DNA of 64,000 bases from Nocardioides turkmenicus. GTDB lineage: Bacteria > Actinomycetota > Actinomycetes > Propionibacteriales > Nocardioidaceae. The notes beneath the pieces were generated by a model. That model was given only the letters and a program-made list of their open reading frames with translations. It was not told the DNA's origin and did no database searches. Below, in pieces: positions 39,222-49,111 of this stretch (its first letter is position 1; every line of letters begins with the position of its first letter). The stretch covers positions 186,001 through 250,000 of the forward strand of contig NZ_JAALAA010000007.1 of assembly GCF_011045035.1 (NCBI RefSeq), in the 5' to 3' direction. A program made the translations under genes and the position numbers.

Positions 39222-41203
39222 CCGATGACGCGAGGTATATCCCGCTGGTGTTGCCAGCGGGGGCGACGACCAATGAGCGGCGGGGGTTCATCCGTCTGTG
39301 CACCCTGCTATCCCGAGCGCAGCTCGATCCCCGGGTCGCCGTCGATCACGACTTCTGGATCACCGCAGCTGACCTGGGCGACCTCTACAACAAGCCGCGA
39401 CTGGCAGCTGCATCACACACGTTGATCGATCTCGTCGACCAGGGCTGGATCATTCAGGTCGACAGGCTTGGTGCGTTACTGAGTCCTCCTAGCGTGCACA
39501 TCGATCGTGAGGCGGAGAAGGCGCGCATCCGGCGCCAAGAGCATATCCGGCGTGACGCCCAGCTTCGTCAGCCCAGCGTGCGGCGCTTCGTCGCGAGCAT
39601 GGAACGCTCGCACCAACACGGTGGTCGCCTCGTGTCGATCTTCAATCTGATGCGAGACGGGCGTGAGCTCGCGGATGCGCTGACAAGCGCGGGCGATGCG
39701 TCGGAGGCCATCCAGCCGTACGTGCAGATCGTTGACAGTTCCCTCAAGTGCGAATTGACCGGCTTCAACCTGCATGACATCTGGCGGTATTTCCGCCACA
39801 CCTGGTCCAACGCATACTCAACGGTCCCCGGTCGATCGATGCCGATCTTGATCCGGGACGCCGCCACTGAGTTTCACTCCGTGATCGGGCTGGCCGCGAT
39901 CTCCAGCCCGGTCGTGCAGATCGCCGAGCGTGACACCTGGATGGGCTGGGACACCAAGCAGTTCGTCGCCGACGCGCAGGCTGCACCAACTGACAAGATT
40001 GCCCGCTGGCTCGCCAGGCGGATCAAGATGCAGCGGCTGGAGATCTACGTCGATGACCTGCTCCGCGATGGCGTGCTCCAGCCGAACGACCTCAAGAGCC
40101 CGACGCCGGATGTCGCGGCTCGCCTGCGAGCCGATGCGGAACGTCATCGAGCGAAGCACCACCGCGGTGGCCCAGTCCGCGCGGTACGCAATATCGAGAC
40201 GGACGCCTGGGCTGAGCGTGCTGAAACGCCGCTGTTCCGGTCAAAGCGCTCTGCGCTGCTCGCGGAGACCCTTGAGATCCAAGGCCTGCTTGGCGCCTAC
40301 CTCGGAGCCAACCCGTCGGCCTCCAGGCTGCGGGAAGCGCTCGCCGATCCCAAGGCCAGGACGCAGATCGGCCGGATCGCTCGGCGAGCGCGTGGTGAAC
40401 GGGTCGGTACTGTGATTGCTGATCTCACCGTCTGCGGCGCGGTCGCTCCGTACAACGCTCTGGCGGCTGGCAAACTGGTCGGCGCATTGGCTGTATCGCC
40501 GACCGTCCTGGCTGCATACCGGGCCAAGTACGCACGGCCGAGTGAGATTGCCTCCGCGATGGCGGGGCGCCCGATCACACGCGAGGCTCGGCTCTCGTTT
40601 GTGGGGACGACTTCGCTGTATGGAACGGGATCCAGCCAGTACAACCGACTGTTCTGGCCGGCTTCGGCCATGGGCGGTCCGGAGAACCAGCGAATGGGGT
40701 TCCATGAGCTTGGCCGCTCTAGATCGTTCGGGACGTCCCACTTCTCCGATGCGACAGTCGAAGCGTTGGTCAGGCTCTCGGAGCAGACCGGAGGCCTCAC
40801 TCGCGTCAACAGTCTGTTCGGTGAGGGCGTGAGTCCACGTCTTCGCAAGGTGCGCCTTGGCCTCGCGGCGCTCGGATGGCCCACCAACGAACTGCTCAAG
40901 CACGGGCGGGAGCGAATCCTGTACGGGGTGCCGCTCGTCGAGAACGTGCGCGACTACTCTCTCGGTATTGACACGGAGCCCGACTACCTGCTCGATCCTG
41001 AGCCCACCGACGCTGGCGAGTCTGTCGCTCGATGGTGGCTGGAACGATGGGCGGTGAGACGCGCGGCTCAGGAGCACGTGGTGGCGACCATGAGAAGCCA
41101 CCGGCTAGTGCGCCCCGTCCGACACGGTGCTCGCGTTCCCCTGCCGGTATCCGACGCCGATGAGCAACCGCCCTTCGCTGCGGATCACCAGGCGCAGGCG
41201 TAG
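39218..41203 (+). CDS. DruA-like (DUF4338) protein
   Basis: 661 residues from ATG 39218. An N-terminal helical region (SSLKCELTGFNLHDIWRYFR about 174-193) is followed by a conserved core: DLTVCGAVAPYNALAAGKLV (402-421), FVGTTSLYGTGSSQYNRL (461-478) and RVNSLFGEGVSPRLRKVRLG (529-548). I recall this core from the DUF4338 family, which includes DruA of Druantia; the family call is from memory and moderately sure. The biochemical role is not established here. Its TAG ends at 41203, next to the stop of the convergent nuclease gene. Confidence 0.6.
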   Translation: MTDDARYIPLVLPAGATTNERRGFIRLCTLLSRAQLDPRVAVDHDFWITAADLGDLYNKPRLAAASHTLIDLVDQGWIIQVDRLGALLSPPSVHIDREAEKARIRRQEHIRRDAQLRQPSVRRFVASMERSHQHGGRLVSIFNLMRDGRELADALTSAGDASEAIQPYVQIVDSSLKCELTGFNLHDIWRYFRHTWSNAYSTVPGRSMPILIRDAATEFHSVIGLAAISSPVVQIAERDTWMGWDTKQFVADAQAAPTDKIARWLARRIKMQRLEIYVDDLLRDGVLQPNDLKSPTPDVAARLRADAERHRAKHHRGGPVRAVRNIETDAWAERAETPLFRSKRSALLAETLEIQGLLGAYLGANPSASRLREALADPKARTQIGRIARRARGERVGTVIADLTVCGAVAPYNALAAGKLVGALAVSPTVLAAYRAKYARPSEIASAMAGRPITREARLSFVGTTSLYGTGSSQYNRLFWPASAMGGPENQRMGFHELGRSRSFGTSHFSDATVEALVRLSEQTGGLTRVNSLFGEGVSPRLRKVRLGLAALGWPTNELLKHGRERILYGVPLVENVRDYSLGIDTEPDYLLDPEPTDAGESVARWWLERWAVRRAAQEHVVATMRSHRLVRPVRHGARVPLPVSDADEQPPFAADHQAQA

Positions 41204-42454
41204 TTACGAGAACACCGGGTACCACTCCGACGTGCTCACCATCGAGATGACGAGCCGGTCATCCTTGTCCGGGTCGATGGTTCGGCGAACGCCGAGCAGC
41301 AGGATTCGGGCGCCCTGCGGGAACGGCACATTCGTCTCCACGGTTCGCACCAAGACCTCGGCGGCCGAGTTGGTGGCCTCGAGATACCAGCTTCGGGTTC
41401 CGTGCGGGCGAAGGGCGCGTCCTTCGAAGTCGAACCACTCCTCCGTGCTGGCTCTGAGACGGCAGGCGGGATGGTCGGCCAGTAGACGTCACAAAGGTGC
41501 TTGACCTGGCAGAACTGGCAGCCCTCTGGACTGGGGGTTGCCATCGGAGACGCTGTCTCAGTGTTGGCATTGGCTGCGGCGACCCGGGTGACGGTTGAGC
41601 TTTCCAAGGCGCTCAACCCCGCTTGGTCGAGCGGCTCCACGGCACGCGTGCGTGATGGGTAGGCAACTTCGAGCCTGGTTGCTGGTCGACCCTCAGGGTT
41701 GGTCTGGTCATCGAGATGCCAGAGCAGCGCGTAGAGCCGAACCTGATTGTCATGATCGGCGTCTTCCTCGCCCGTCTTGAAGTCGATAACCGTGACATCA
41801 GCATCGTCTATCACCAACAGGTCGATGCGCCCGGTCAGCCGCAACGCGTCTGAGCAGACTTCACGCTCGGCATGGATGCCAGGGGTCGCAGGCAACCGCT
41901 GCGACTTCGGCTTGCCCGACGCTGATCCGTCTCCCGTCGATGCACCTTTGACCAGCAGGCAATGCGCCTAGTCCAAGGAAGACCGTGACCTGGTCACCGG
42001 CCTGTGGCGTGCGGCGGATCAACTCCTCCCGCACCCGCTCGATCCGATCAAGGCCGACCCTAGGATTGTCGGCGAACCGAGCCAACTGGTGCTCGATCTC
42101 CTTCACGACGATCCCACGCCAGCCGCCCTGGTCACCGAGGACACTGATGACGGCGCCCGGAGTGGCGGACTCAATGCCGGCGTCGGCCAGCGCCTGCGCC
42201 AGGCGCTCGACGACGCCGTGGACGACGTTCCCGAAGATCGCCGCGATTACCGGCAACGACGGATAACCCCGGCGACCCCAGAGGTCCGGGTAGGTCGCAC
42301 GCGAGAGCATCCAGCGGCGAGGGCAGACCTCCATCTCCTTGAGCGACGAGTAGCTCCAAAGCGCGGGCGTCGTCGGCCAATGACCCCAGATGCCCGGCAC
42401 GTCAGTGTCGAACGGGCGCCCTCCGTCGTCACCGCACAAACTCCCGCACCTCAC
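41204..42454 (-). pseudogene. PD-(D/E)XK (RecB/Cas4-like) nuclease gene with two frameshifts
   Basis: Three frames together make one protein. Frame A (from about 42454) gives SYSSLKEMEVCPRRWMLSR, FGNVVHGVVERL and QVTVFLGLG. Frame B (from about 41960) gives GSASGKPKSQRLPATPG, then LTGRIDLLVID and VIDFKTGEEDAD, the PD-(D/E)XK core, and CQFCQVKHLCDVYW, part of an Fe-S Cys cluster. Frame C (from about 41490) gives HPACRLRASTEEWFDFEG to EWYPVFS and TAA at 41204. One extra base near 41965 and one missing base near 41490 would account for this. The start overlaps the helicase stop. It may be an inactivated gene or carry sequencing errors. Confidence 0.7.
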
Positions 42455-45400
42455 GCGACGCGCTTGGCAGGTTCCGAGCGATGATCAGGTCGTCGACCAG
42501 CTTGACCCGCTCGAATGTCTCCTGATGGACCCGGTGCAGTTCGAGTGTCGGGGCGACATCAGGCGTCAGCGGTCCATGGATTCCGATAAGTGCCCGCTGG
42601 CCGCTCGGCTTGGTAGCGAGAATCGGGACGGCGACCTTGCCGATGCCCTCGACGCTCACCGTGGCGTTGCGCTCGAACTCGACGCCGTCGATGCCAGACT
42701 GAACCAGATCCTCGTAAAGCCGGTCTGCGGAACGGTCGAGACGCTGCTGCGACAGCGTCGGGAGGGTTCCGTCGATCAGGTAGCGCAGAAGACTGGCGCC
42801 GACGTGACGGTCGAACTGGGTGTGTTCGAAACGGTTGCGGAAGCTCCGCAGACACCGGTAACAGGACTCCTCGCAGTCGGCCGGGCACTCTTCGAGCCGC
42901 TCGAGGGCGAGCCTGAAGAGGTCAGGACCGAGCTTGCCGGCCTGCTCGGTGAAGCCCGCCCCGCCGGCGAGCGTGTCGTACAGGTAGATCTCTGCTTCGC
43001 GCCCGTGACCGCCCAGTGGCGACAGCGCCGGCCGGAACTCCGCTTGCAACTCGCTCGCTTCGATCTCCAGCGCCTTGGTCGCGGCGATGGTGAGCGCCTC
43101 CGCGACGGTGCGCAAGGCCACCTGCGAGGACAGGTACGACGGTCGCAGAGTCACAGGATCGGAGACCGCCAGCCGAATGAGGAGTACATCTGAGTAAAAG
43201 TCCGTCCCGAGCACCAAGCCACGCGAAGCGCGGCCGCCCGGGCACATCGCATCCTTCGGGTCCGTCGGGAATGGCTTCGGGTGCGTCCCCGCGAGGAGGG
43301 GCGTCGGCATCGCTGTCGGTTCGATGAGACCGCACCAGGTGCAGTACGTGTATCCCTCGTTTCGCGGTCCGGTGTTCGAGACCAACAGGGGCCGACGTCC
43401 AAAGTTCTGGTGAACCCGCTCGGTCACCTTCTCCCACAACGAATCATCCTCCGGCCCGCTGGCAATGAGCTTCGCTCGAGTCGCGTACGAAATCGCCGGG
43501 GCGTCGTCTGGGCTCGTGCCAGGCGGCTCTGAGATCGGGTGCGCGAAGCCGGGTGGCCGCAGCCAGTTCATGCCGGGCCCGAATCGCTCACCCTTGCAGG
43601 CCGGGCAGAAGTCCGTCCGGCCACGGTCTGTCTGCTCCCAGGCGATGAGCGTGGCGTAGTGGCAGTCCTGGCACTCGAAGTACATGAGACGGTCGCGCCA
43701 GGCATCCGTGAGTTCACCTCGCATAGGCGAGTAGAGCGCAGACGAAGTCCACTCACGCTTGTCCACCCAGACGACCTTGCCGGGCGCGTACTGGCTCAGC
43801 GCGACGCTCAGCCCCTGGCTGGGTGCGTACTGGAACACCGGCCGGAAGGCACTCGACCGACCCTCGTCGAAGATGTGGAAGCTGACGACGTCCGTCGGGA
43901 AGGCGTAGCGCGGCAGGATCCCCTTGTAGAGGAGTCGGTCAAGGAGCTTCGTGCGGGCACGCTGTGAGCTGAGGTCTTCGCCGCCGTCCTCCGAGGGGAT
44001 ATCGCTATCCCCGTCACCCTCGCTGTCGCCGTCGGTGCTGTCTTCCTCGCCGGTGTCATCGGCGTCGGCTGTCGGCCCGGCTTCTTTTTCATCATCCGAG
44101 CCGGTGGTGTTGCCGTCGTTGGCCGCAACGTCCAACGCCTCATCGATGCCACCGAGCGTCGCCTTGATCAGCCCATCGAGAACCTCGTCCCGGGCACCGT
44201 CGGTGATCTCATCCGGAAGCCAGCCATCAACCTCCGCGCGAAGCTTCGACTCGTTCGCAACGAGCCACTTCTCGAAGTCTGTGCGGTTGAGGGTCGCTGT
44301 GTTCGACAAGAAGTCGGTCACCGAACCCAGCACCTCGAACAGGTTGGCCGGCATCGTCTCGGGGTCGAACGTCGTGACCCGATCCTGGTGGTAGCACTGA
44401 AGTAGGAATGCCGTCACGTGGCGCTTGGCGATCTCGATGTTGCTCATGGTCAGGATCGGGTCGGTGACCTCGCCGCTGATCATGTCCTTCGGCTCACGGA
44501 AGTAGTGATCGTCGTGCGTATCCGCGCTGCCGAAGGCGATGACGGTGGCGACGGCATTGCCACGACGGCCGGCACGACCAGCTCGCTGCTGGTAGTTGGC
44601 GCGCGAGGGCGGCATGTTCCGGAGAGCCACGCCGCTCAGGCTGCCAATGTCGATACCGACCTCCATGGTGGTCGTGCAGGACAGCAGGTCGATCGCGACT
44701 TCCGGCTGCTCGCCCGGAGCGGGTACCGCGATGTTGACGTCCTGGAACAGCAACTCGTACATCTCCGCCTTGGAGAAGATGTCATCCGTCTGTGACGAAT
44801 TGAGCTGAGCGGTGTGCTCGGCCGCGACGAGACTCATGACTTCGCCGGGCGGTGTTGCCATCGCACGTTTCGAGCTCGCGCGGTAGTAGCCTTTCCGCGC
44901 GCTGAAGACCTCGTCCTCGTCCGGATTCAGCTCGCGCACCTTGTCGGCGCCGCACGAGACGCAGGTCTTCCGGCCAGGGAACGGCCGTTGAGTGAACCGG
45001 CACTTGTCGCAGTAACCCCACACAGGATCAATTTCGAGCGCGACGTTGCGGGCCTGCAGTTGGTACCTGTCGCCGGCCTTCTTACAGAACTTCCCTTGAA
45101 GGACCGGGAGCCATTCCTTCTCGAAGATCCTGCGTGCTTCCTTGGACGGCAGCCAATTCATCAGCTTGCTGAACTTGCCTGATGCCGCCTGGACCTTGGT
45201 GCCCTTCCAGTCTGCGCTCATGGCTGAGAACCAGATGCCCTGCCGCGTCCAGAGGGAAAGCCACATTCGGACGAGGGCCAGCTTCTCGTCGGGTGTCACG
45301 GCGACGCCCGGGATGTCGATGAGTTCGGCGAGGACTTCGTCGCGCAGGTTGCCGCGCTCACGGAGGGACGCCAGGCCGAGTGCAGCGAAGTTGTAGTACC

Positions 45401-48035
45401 GGCTCGTCAGCGTTGGGACGAGGTTGCGCAACAGCGACTGGGGCGGGTCGTCCTGGATCGAGTACAGCTGAATGAACTCGGCGGGATCCTTGAGCGCACC
45501 CTTGTCGATCGACTTCGACACCTGGGTGAATGCCGTGAAGTCCTCGGTGCCCGTCAGCTCCGGCCGCAGGCGAACGCCGAGCAGCTTCGCCCCTACCATG
45601 GCGGCTAGATACATGTTTTCCAAGCTCAGAGCCGGGGCTACCATCTGCTTCGACAGTTCGTCCCAGCCCTTCAGGACGATCGGCCGAACGGCGTCGCGGA
45701 GTGAGTAGTCCTGGACGTTCGGAGCCAGGCGGGCTGCGACCTGACGTGAGTCGGAGAAGGCCAGCACCTTGCGGCCGCGCAGGGGCGCGAAGTTGTCGGC
45801 AGCCTGCGGCCCTGGCGGCTGCACTTCGATCTGTCGGCTGACGAGAGCCTGGAAGGGCTGGTCACCCTTAGTCTGGTGATTCTGGACGCTGGTCCGGCCG
45901 AAGTTCGCCCGGTCGCCGCACACACCGCACGGGATGAACTCACCCGTGACCTTCGACTTCGTCGAGTCGTAATCGGCGCCCGTCGACTGCTCGCCGTGAC
46001 GCGGGTAGCGCAGCCACACCTTCCGCCAGCGCTCGCCAAGGTCCTGGGGGTTGAGTCGGCCCGTGATGAGGTCGAGTTCTTGAAGCTGGGCGTGGTCGAT
46101 GTCTTCGGATGGCTCCTCGAGCAGCAGGTCGATCGCCTGCAATTCGGACACTGGTCCTGAGGCCGCGTTGAAGGCGTGTCCCGGCTCCTGCCAGAGATAG
46201 GTCGGGTTCTCGGGGTCGTCAGTGTAGGCGCGGGCGTACGCCGTTCCGCACTGACGGCACGTGAAGAGTTCGAAGACCCGGGAGCCGCAATCGCAGGTCT
46301 GCTGCGGCTGCCCGTACATCGCTCCGATCGGGCCCTTAGGAATGCCGCCACGGTCGACGGTGCAGTCGGGATCGAGGCACGCCCACAGGCCTGGGAGGCC
46401 ACGGAAGAACGCGTGGACGCGGCACGGCAGGAGCCCTGCTTCGTCATCACTCCGCCGAGCAGCGCTTCCGAGCGAGATCAGCGTCGAAGCAGCCTGGTCT
46501 GCGATGGTCGGGTCGACATCGGGAAACACGAGGGCGCCAAGCTCGCTGACCGGAATCGCCTTCTTCATCGTCTCGTTGACGAGCCGCGCCAGGGGCGGGA
46601 AGTCGCTGAGCGCGGCATGCAGCACCGCGCTGGAGGTTGCTCCGGCGTCAGCAGCAACGCCGCGGTAGGCGAGCAGGTCTGCCACGACATCGAGCCGCTT
46701 CTGGTCGTTCTCTGCGGCGTAATAGTCCTCCATCGCGATGCTTGCCAGCAGTTCGGCGTCAGCCTGAGAGCCGGGAGCATCAGGCGAGCGGAGGTCAAGA
46801 TCGCCGGTCACCGCCTCGGCGAAGTCTGCGGCCTGCTTGCCGGTGAGGGCTGCGGCAAACTCACGCGCGTAGTCCTTGCTGGAGAACGACGCGCTGGTGG
46901 CAATGACCTGAACGCGCTCGGCTGAGATGCCAAGCCGAGCTCGGAGACGACGCAACAGCAAGGCGACCTCGGCCCCGGCAGCTCCGCGATAAAGGTGCGC
47001 CTCGTCAACGATCAAGAGGAACTTCTCGTCCGGGTTGTCCTGAAGCCACTGCCGCGTGGCGTCGAAGACGGGCCGCTCGAGCGGCCGCATCAGCATGTAC
47101 TCCAACATGGAGTAGTTGGTGATCAGGACGTCGGGCGGCGACTTCAGAACTTCGTCGCGTGTCAGGAGTTCGGCGTCCTCGGGGCGCATGATCGCTCGGC
47201 GCGGCTGCTTCGTCTTGCGGTCGAACCAGTCGCCCGACCCGTACCAAGCGATCAGGTCCGGCTTGGCCGGCCACTTGCCGCGGGCCTTCAACTCCTTGAT
47301 GAGTTGCTTCGACCGCTCCTGGCGCGGGGATCCGTCCTTGGCAGCTTCCTCAAGCAACTCGATGTAGTACTTCTTGATCGACTTGAGCCGGAGCCTGTCC
47401 TTCTTAGCGGTACGGACGCCGGGATACAGCGTGCGGCTCGTGTACCGCGCGAAACGAGCCGGTCGAGCAGCCCAGTCTGTGAACTGCTTCGTGACTCGCT
47501 CGTCCCCGAGGAGCAGCCGTAGACGGCCGAGTTGGTCGTTGACCAGCGCGTTCATCGGATACAGCACCAGCGCCCGCACCGCTGGCGTCGCGAACGTGTC
47601 GGGTCGGTTGGCGGCCTCTTCGGCGAGCTTGGCCAGCATCGGCAACAGGAACGACTCCGTCTTACCCGACCCGGTACCTGTCATGACAACGAGGCTTTTG
47701 CCGTCGCGGGCGGTCGCTTCTAGGGCAGTCGCCTGGTGGGTATACGGCGGATCGAACACCAATGGCTTCTGGCCGCCATCCTTCGAGGTCAGCACTGAGA
47801 AAAGGTCGTGGACGGCGCTATCGAGTTCGAGGTCGGCGAATCGGTTGCCCGGCGTGTAGCGGGGCGTGCTCTCCAAGAACGGCGCCTGGAACGTGTTTCC
47901 CGGCGCGTCAAGCAGCACCTGCCGCTGACGGATCAGGGACGGATGGCCGATGTGGTAGGTCGCTTCGATGTACTCACGAAGGGCCAAGCGGATCTCGCTG
48001 ATCGTCTCGGCGATTGTCAGGGCACGCGTCGTCAT
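42429..48035 (-). CDS. DruE-like giant SF2 helicase with DUF1998-type C-terminus
   Basis: 1,868 residues. Walker A is GTGSGKT (120-126), followed by VLITNYSMLEYMLMRP and VDEAHLYRG (DEAH at 344-347). The second RecA domain has TTTMEVGIDIGSLSGV and QQRAGRAGRRG. Several CxxC pairs (CRQCG, CGVCG, CDKCR, CVSCG, CQDCH, CPACK) suggest zinc sites. The C-terminus holds the DUF1998/MZB pattern LYDTLAGGAGFTEQAGKLG and CPADCEESCYRCLRSF. Size and build match DruE, the common subunit of Druantia systems; DISARM DrmA/DrmB are related but split. An acidic stretch (GDSEGDGDSD) lies about two-thirds along. ATG 48035 sits 2 bases after the upstream stop. Confidence 0.85.
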   Translation of the reverse strand: MTTRALTIAETISEIRLALREYIEATYHIGHPSLIRQRQVLLDAPGNTFQAPFLESTPRYTPGNRFADLELDSAVHDLFSVLTSKDGGQKPLVFDPPYTHQATALEATARDGKSLVVMTGTGSGKTESFLLPMLAKLAEEAANRPDTFATPAVRALVLYPMNALVNDQLGRLRLLLGDERVTKQFTDWAARPARFARYTSRTLYPGVRTAKKDRLRLKSIKKYYIELLEEAAKDGSPRQERSKQLIKELKARGKWPAKPDLIAWYGSGDWFDRKTKQPRRAIMRPEDAELLTRDEVLKSPPDVLITNYSMLEYMLMRPLERPVFDATRQWLQDNPDEKFLLIVDEAHLYRGAAGAEVALLLRRLRARLGISAERVQVIATSASFSSKDYAREFAAALTGKQAADFAEAVTGDLDLRSPDAPGSQADAELLASIAMEDYYAAENDQKRLDVVADLLAYRGVAADAGATSSAVLHAALSDFPPLARLVNETMKKAIPVSELGALVFPDVDPTIADQAASTLISLGSAARRSDDEAGLLPCRVHAFFRGLPGLWACLDPDCTVDRGGIPKGPIGAMYGQPQQTCDCGSRVFELFTCRQCGTAYARAYTDDPENPTYLWQEPGHAFNAASGPVSELQAIDLLLEEPSEDIDHAQLQELDLITGRLNPQDLGERWRKVWLRYPRHGEQSTGADYDSTKSKVTGEFIPCGVCGDRANFGRTSVQNHQTKGDQPFQALVSRQIEVQPPGPQAADNFAPLRGRKVLAFSDSRQVAARLAPNVQDYSLRDAVRPIVLKGWDELSKQMVAPALSLENMYLAAMVGAKLLGVRLRPELTGTEDFTAFTQVSKSIDKGALKDPAEFIQLYSIQDDPPQSLLRNLVPTLTSRYYNFAALGLASLRERGNLRDEVLAELIDIPGVAVTPDEKLALVRMWLSLWTRQGIWFSAMSADWKGTKVQAASGKFSKLMNWLPSKEARRIFEKEWLPVLQGKFCKKAGDRYQLQARNVALEIDPVWGYCDKCRFTQRPFPGRKTCVSCGADKVRELNPDEDEVFSARKGYYRASSKRAMATPPGEVMSLVAAEHTAQLNSSQTDDIFSKAEMYELLFQDVNIAVPAPGEQPEVAIDLLSCTTTMEVGIDIGSLSGVALRNMPPSRANYQQRAGRAGRRGNAVATVIAFGSADTHDDHYFREPKDMISGEVTDPILTMSNIEIAKRHVTAFLLQCYHQDRVTTFDPETMPANLFEVLGSVTDFLSNTATLNRTDFEKWLVANESKLRAEVDGWLPDEITDGARDEVLDGLIKATLGGIDEALDVAANDGNTTGSDDEKEAGPTADADDTGEEDSTDGDSEGDGDSDIPSEDGGEDLSSQRARTKLLDRLLYKGILPRYAFPTDVVSFHIFDEGRSSAFRPVFQYAPSQGLSVALSQYAPGKVVWVDKREWTSSALYSPMRGELTDAWRDRLMYFECQDCHYATLIAWEQTDRGRTDFCPACKGERFGPGMNWLRPPGFAHPISEPPGTSPDDAPAISYATRAKLIASGPEDDSLWEKVTERVHQNFGRRPLLVSNTGPRNEGYTYCTWCGLIEPTAMPTPLLAGTHPKPFPTDPKDAMCPGGRASRGLVLGTDFYSDVLLIRLAVSDPVTLRPSYLSSQVALRTVAEALTIAATKALEIEASELQAEFRPALSPLGGHGREAEIYLYDTLAGGAGFTEQAGKLGPDLFRLALERLEECPADCEESCYRCLRSFRNRFEHTQFDRHVGASLLRYLIDGTLPTLSQQRLDRSADRLYEDLVQSGIDGVEFERNATVSVEGIGKVAVPILATKPSGQRALIGIHGPLTPDVAPTLELHRVHQETFERVKLVDDLIIARNLPSASREVREFVR

Positions 48036-48037
48036 AC

Positions 48038-49111
48038 TTAGTGATCTTCCTTGAGAGCGGTCATCCAGAGGGATGCCGAAAGGAACTGCTGGGCGTCATC
48101 CACGGCGGCAGCAGGGAGGCAGTATGAGAACAGCGACTTCGGGCCCTTGGGTGCAGGCCAGCCGCTGATGGCGAGGTAGCGCTCCGCCCACGTAGGCAGT
48201 GGCGCGAAGAAGTCGAAGGTTGTGCCACCCTGCGCTCCCTGCCGCACGCGATATTGCTGCGGCGTGTTGTTGCCTGCGTCGAGGGCGGCTTGGATGCCTC
48301 GGGCGTCGTCCCACCCAGGCGCAACGTTCGAGTTGATAGGCAGGTCGAGAACGGCCTGAGGCACACCGACCGAGAGGTCGACGACGCACCAGATCGGTGC
48401 GCCGTAGGCCTGCGGTCGGCGACCGACGAAGAGTCCGTTGTCGTCGCTCGTCGGCTCTCGCCAGCGTCCCTTGTAGAACTGGATGACCTTGCCGGGATCG
48501 ATGATCGACAGACCAGAGATCGCGCCGGGAGTTGCCTGCTCGGCAGAGAGCAGTCGATGGACCTCCTCGACAACATCTGAAGGCGCCTCACGCCGCGGTG
48601 CCTTCGTCCACTGTTCCCGAGTAAGCCGGTGAAGGCCAGCGGCGAGTAGGGCAGCCTCGCCGGAGGCTGGGTCGACGAGAACAGAGCGTGTGTGCGCGTC
48701 GTAGATCACCTCCAACTCGCTGCTCTCGTCCACGAGAGGTGCATTTCGTGGCCGGATGCCAAGGAGCAGGTACTCGCCCGCATGCTTCTCAACGAAGGAA
48801 GGCGGTCCGAGGAAGAGCTGTCGGGTGCGTCCTCCCGGCTGGCGCAGTTCGAGCAGGTCGCCCGATGTCACCAAGGCGTCGAGCGCGTCGGTGAGGGCGT
48901 CCCTTTCGAGCTGGCTCGACAGCGGAGCGAGGACATCACGCACGGCGTCGACGATCTGACGCGGCGACGCCGGACAGAGGAACGAGGCGGCCCGTCGCAG
49001 TGATGCGCACAGTCCTTCGAGCGAGAGGAGATCCACTCCCTGGTTATCGAGGCCTAGTATCTGTTCGGCGCTTGTGACGACCTCATCGCGCTCAACTCGT
49101 TGCACCGTCAT
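48038..49111 (-). CDS. Unknown defence-operon protein, 357 aa
   Basis: Soluble, with a helical N-terminal half (RQIVDAVRDVLAPLSSQLER, DALDALVTSGDLLEL) that resembles a winged-helix-type module, then a mixed region with GEYLLLGIRPRNAPL, KVIQFYKGRWREPTSDDNGL and a Trp-rich C-terminus. No catalytic motif is recognised. Its start overlaps the stop of the 950-residue gene (ATGA) and its stop lies 2 bases before the helicase start, so all three are one tightly coupled operon. Confidence 0.75.
   Translation of the reverse strand: MTVQRVERDEVVTSAEQILGLDNQGVDLLSLEGLCASLRRAASFLCPASPRQIVDAVRDVLAPLSSQLERDALTDALDALVTSGDLLELRQPGGRTRQLFLGPPSFVEKHAGEYLLLGIRPRNAPLVDESSELEVIYDAHTRSVLVDPASGEAALLAAGLHRLTREQWTKAPRREAPSDVVEEVHRLLSAEQATPGAISGLSIIDPGKVIQFYKGRWREPTSDDNGLFVGRRPQAYGAPIWCVVDLSVGVPQAVLDLPINSNVAPGWDDARGIQAALDAGNNTPQQYRVRQGAQGGTTFDFFAPLPTWAERYLAISGWPAPKGPKSLFSYCLPAAAVDDAQQFLSASLWMTALKEDH

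Noticed and set aside
42429..48035. Reading the helicase as DISARM DrmA or DrmB
   Set aside because: DISARM separates the helicase and DUF1998 proteins and usually has a PLD nuclease and a methylase; here both domains are in one chain and no methylase or PLD motif is visible.
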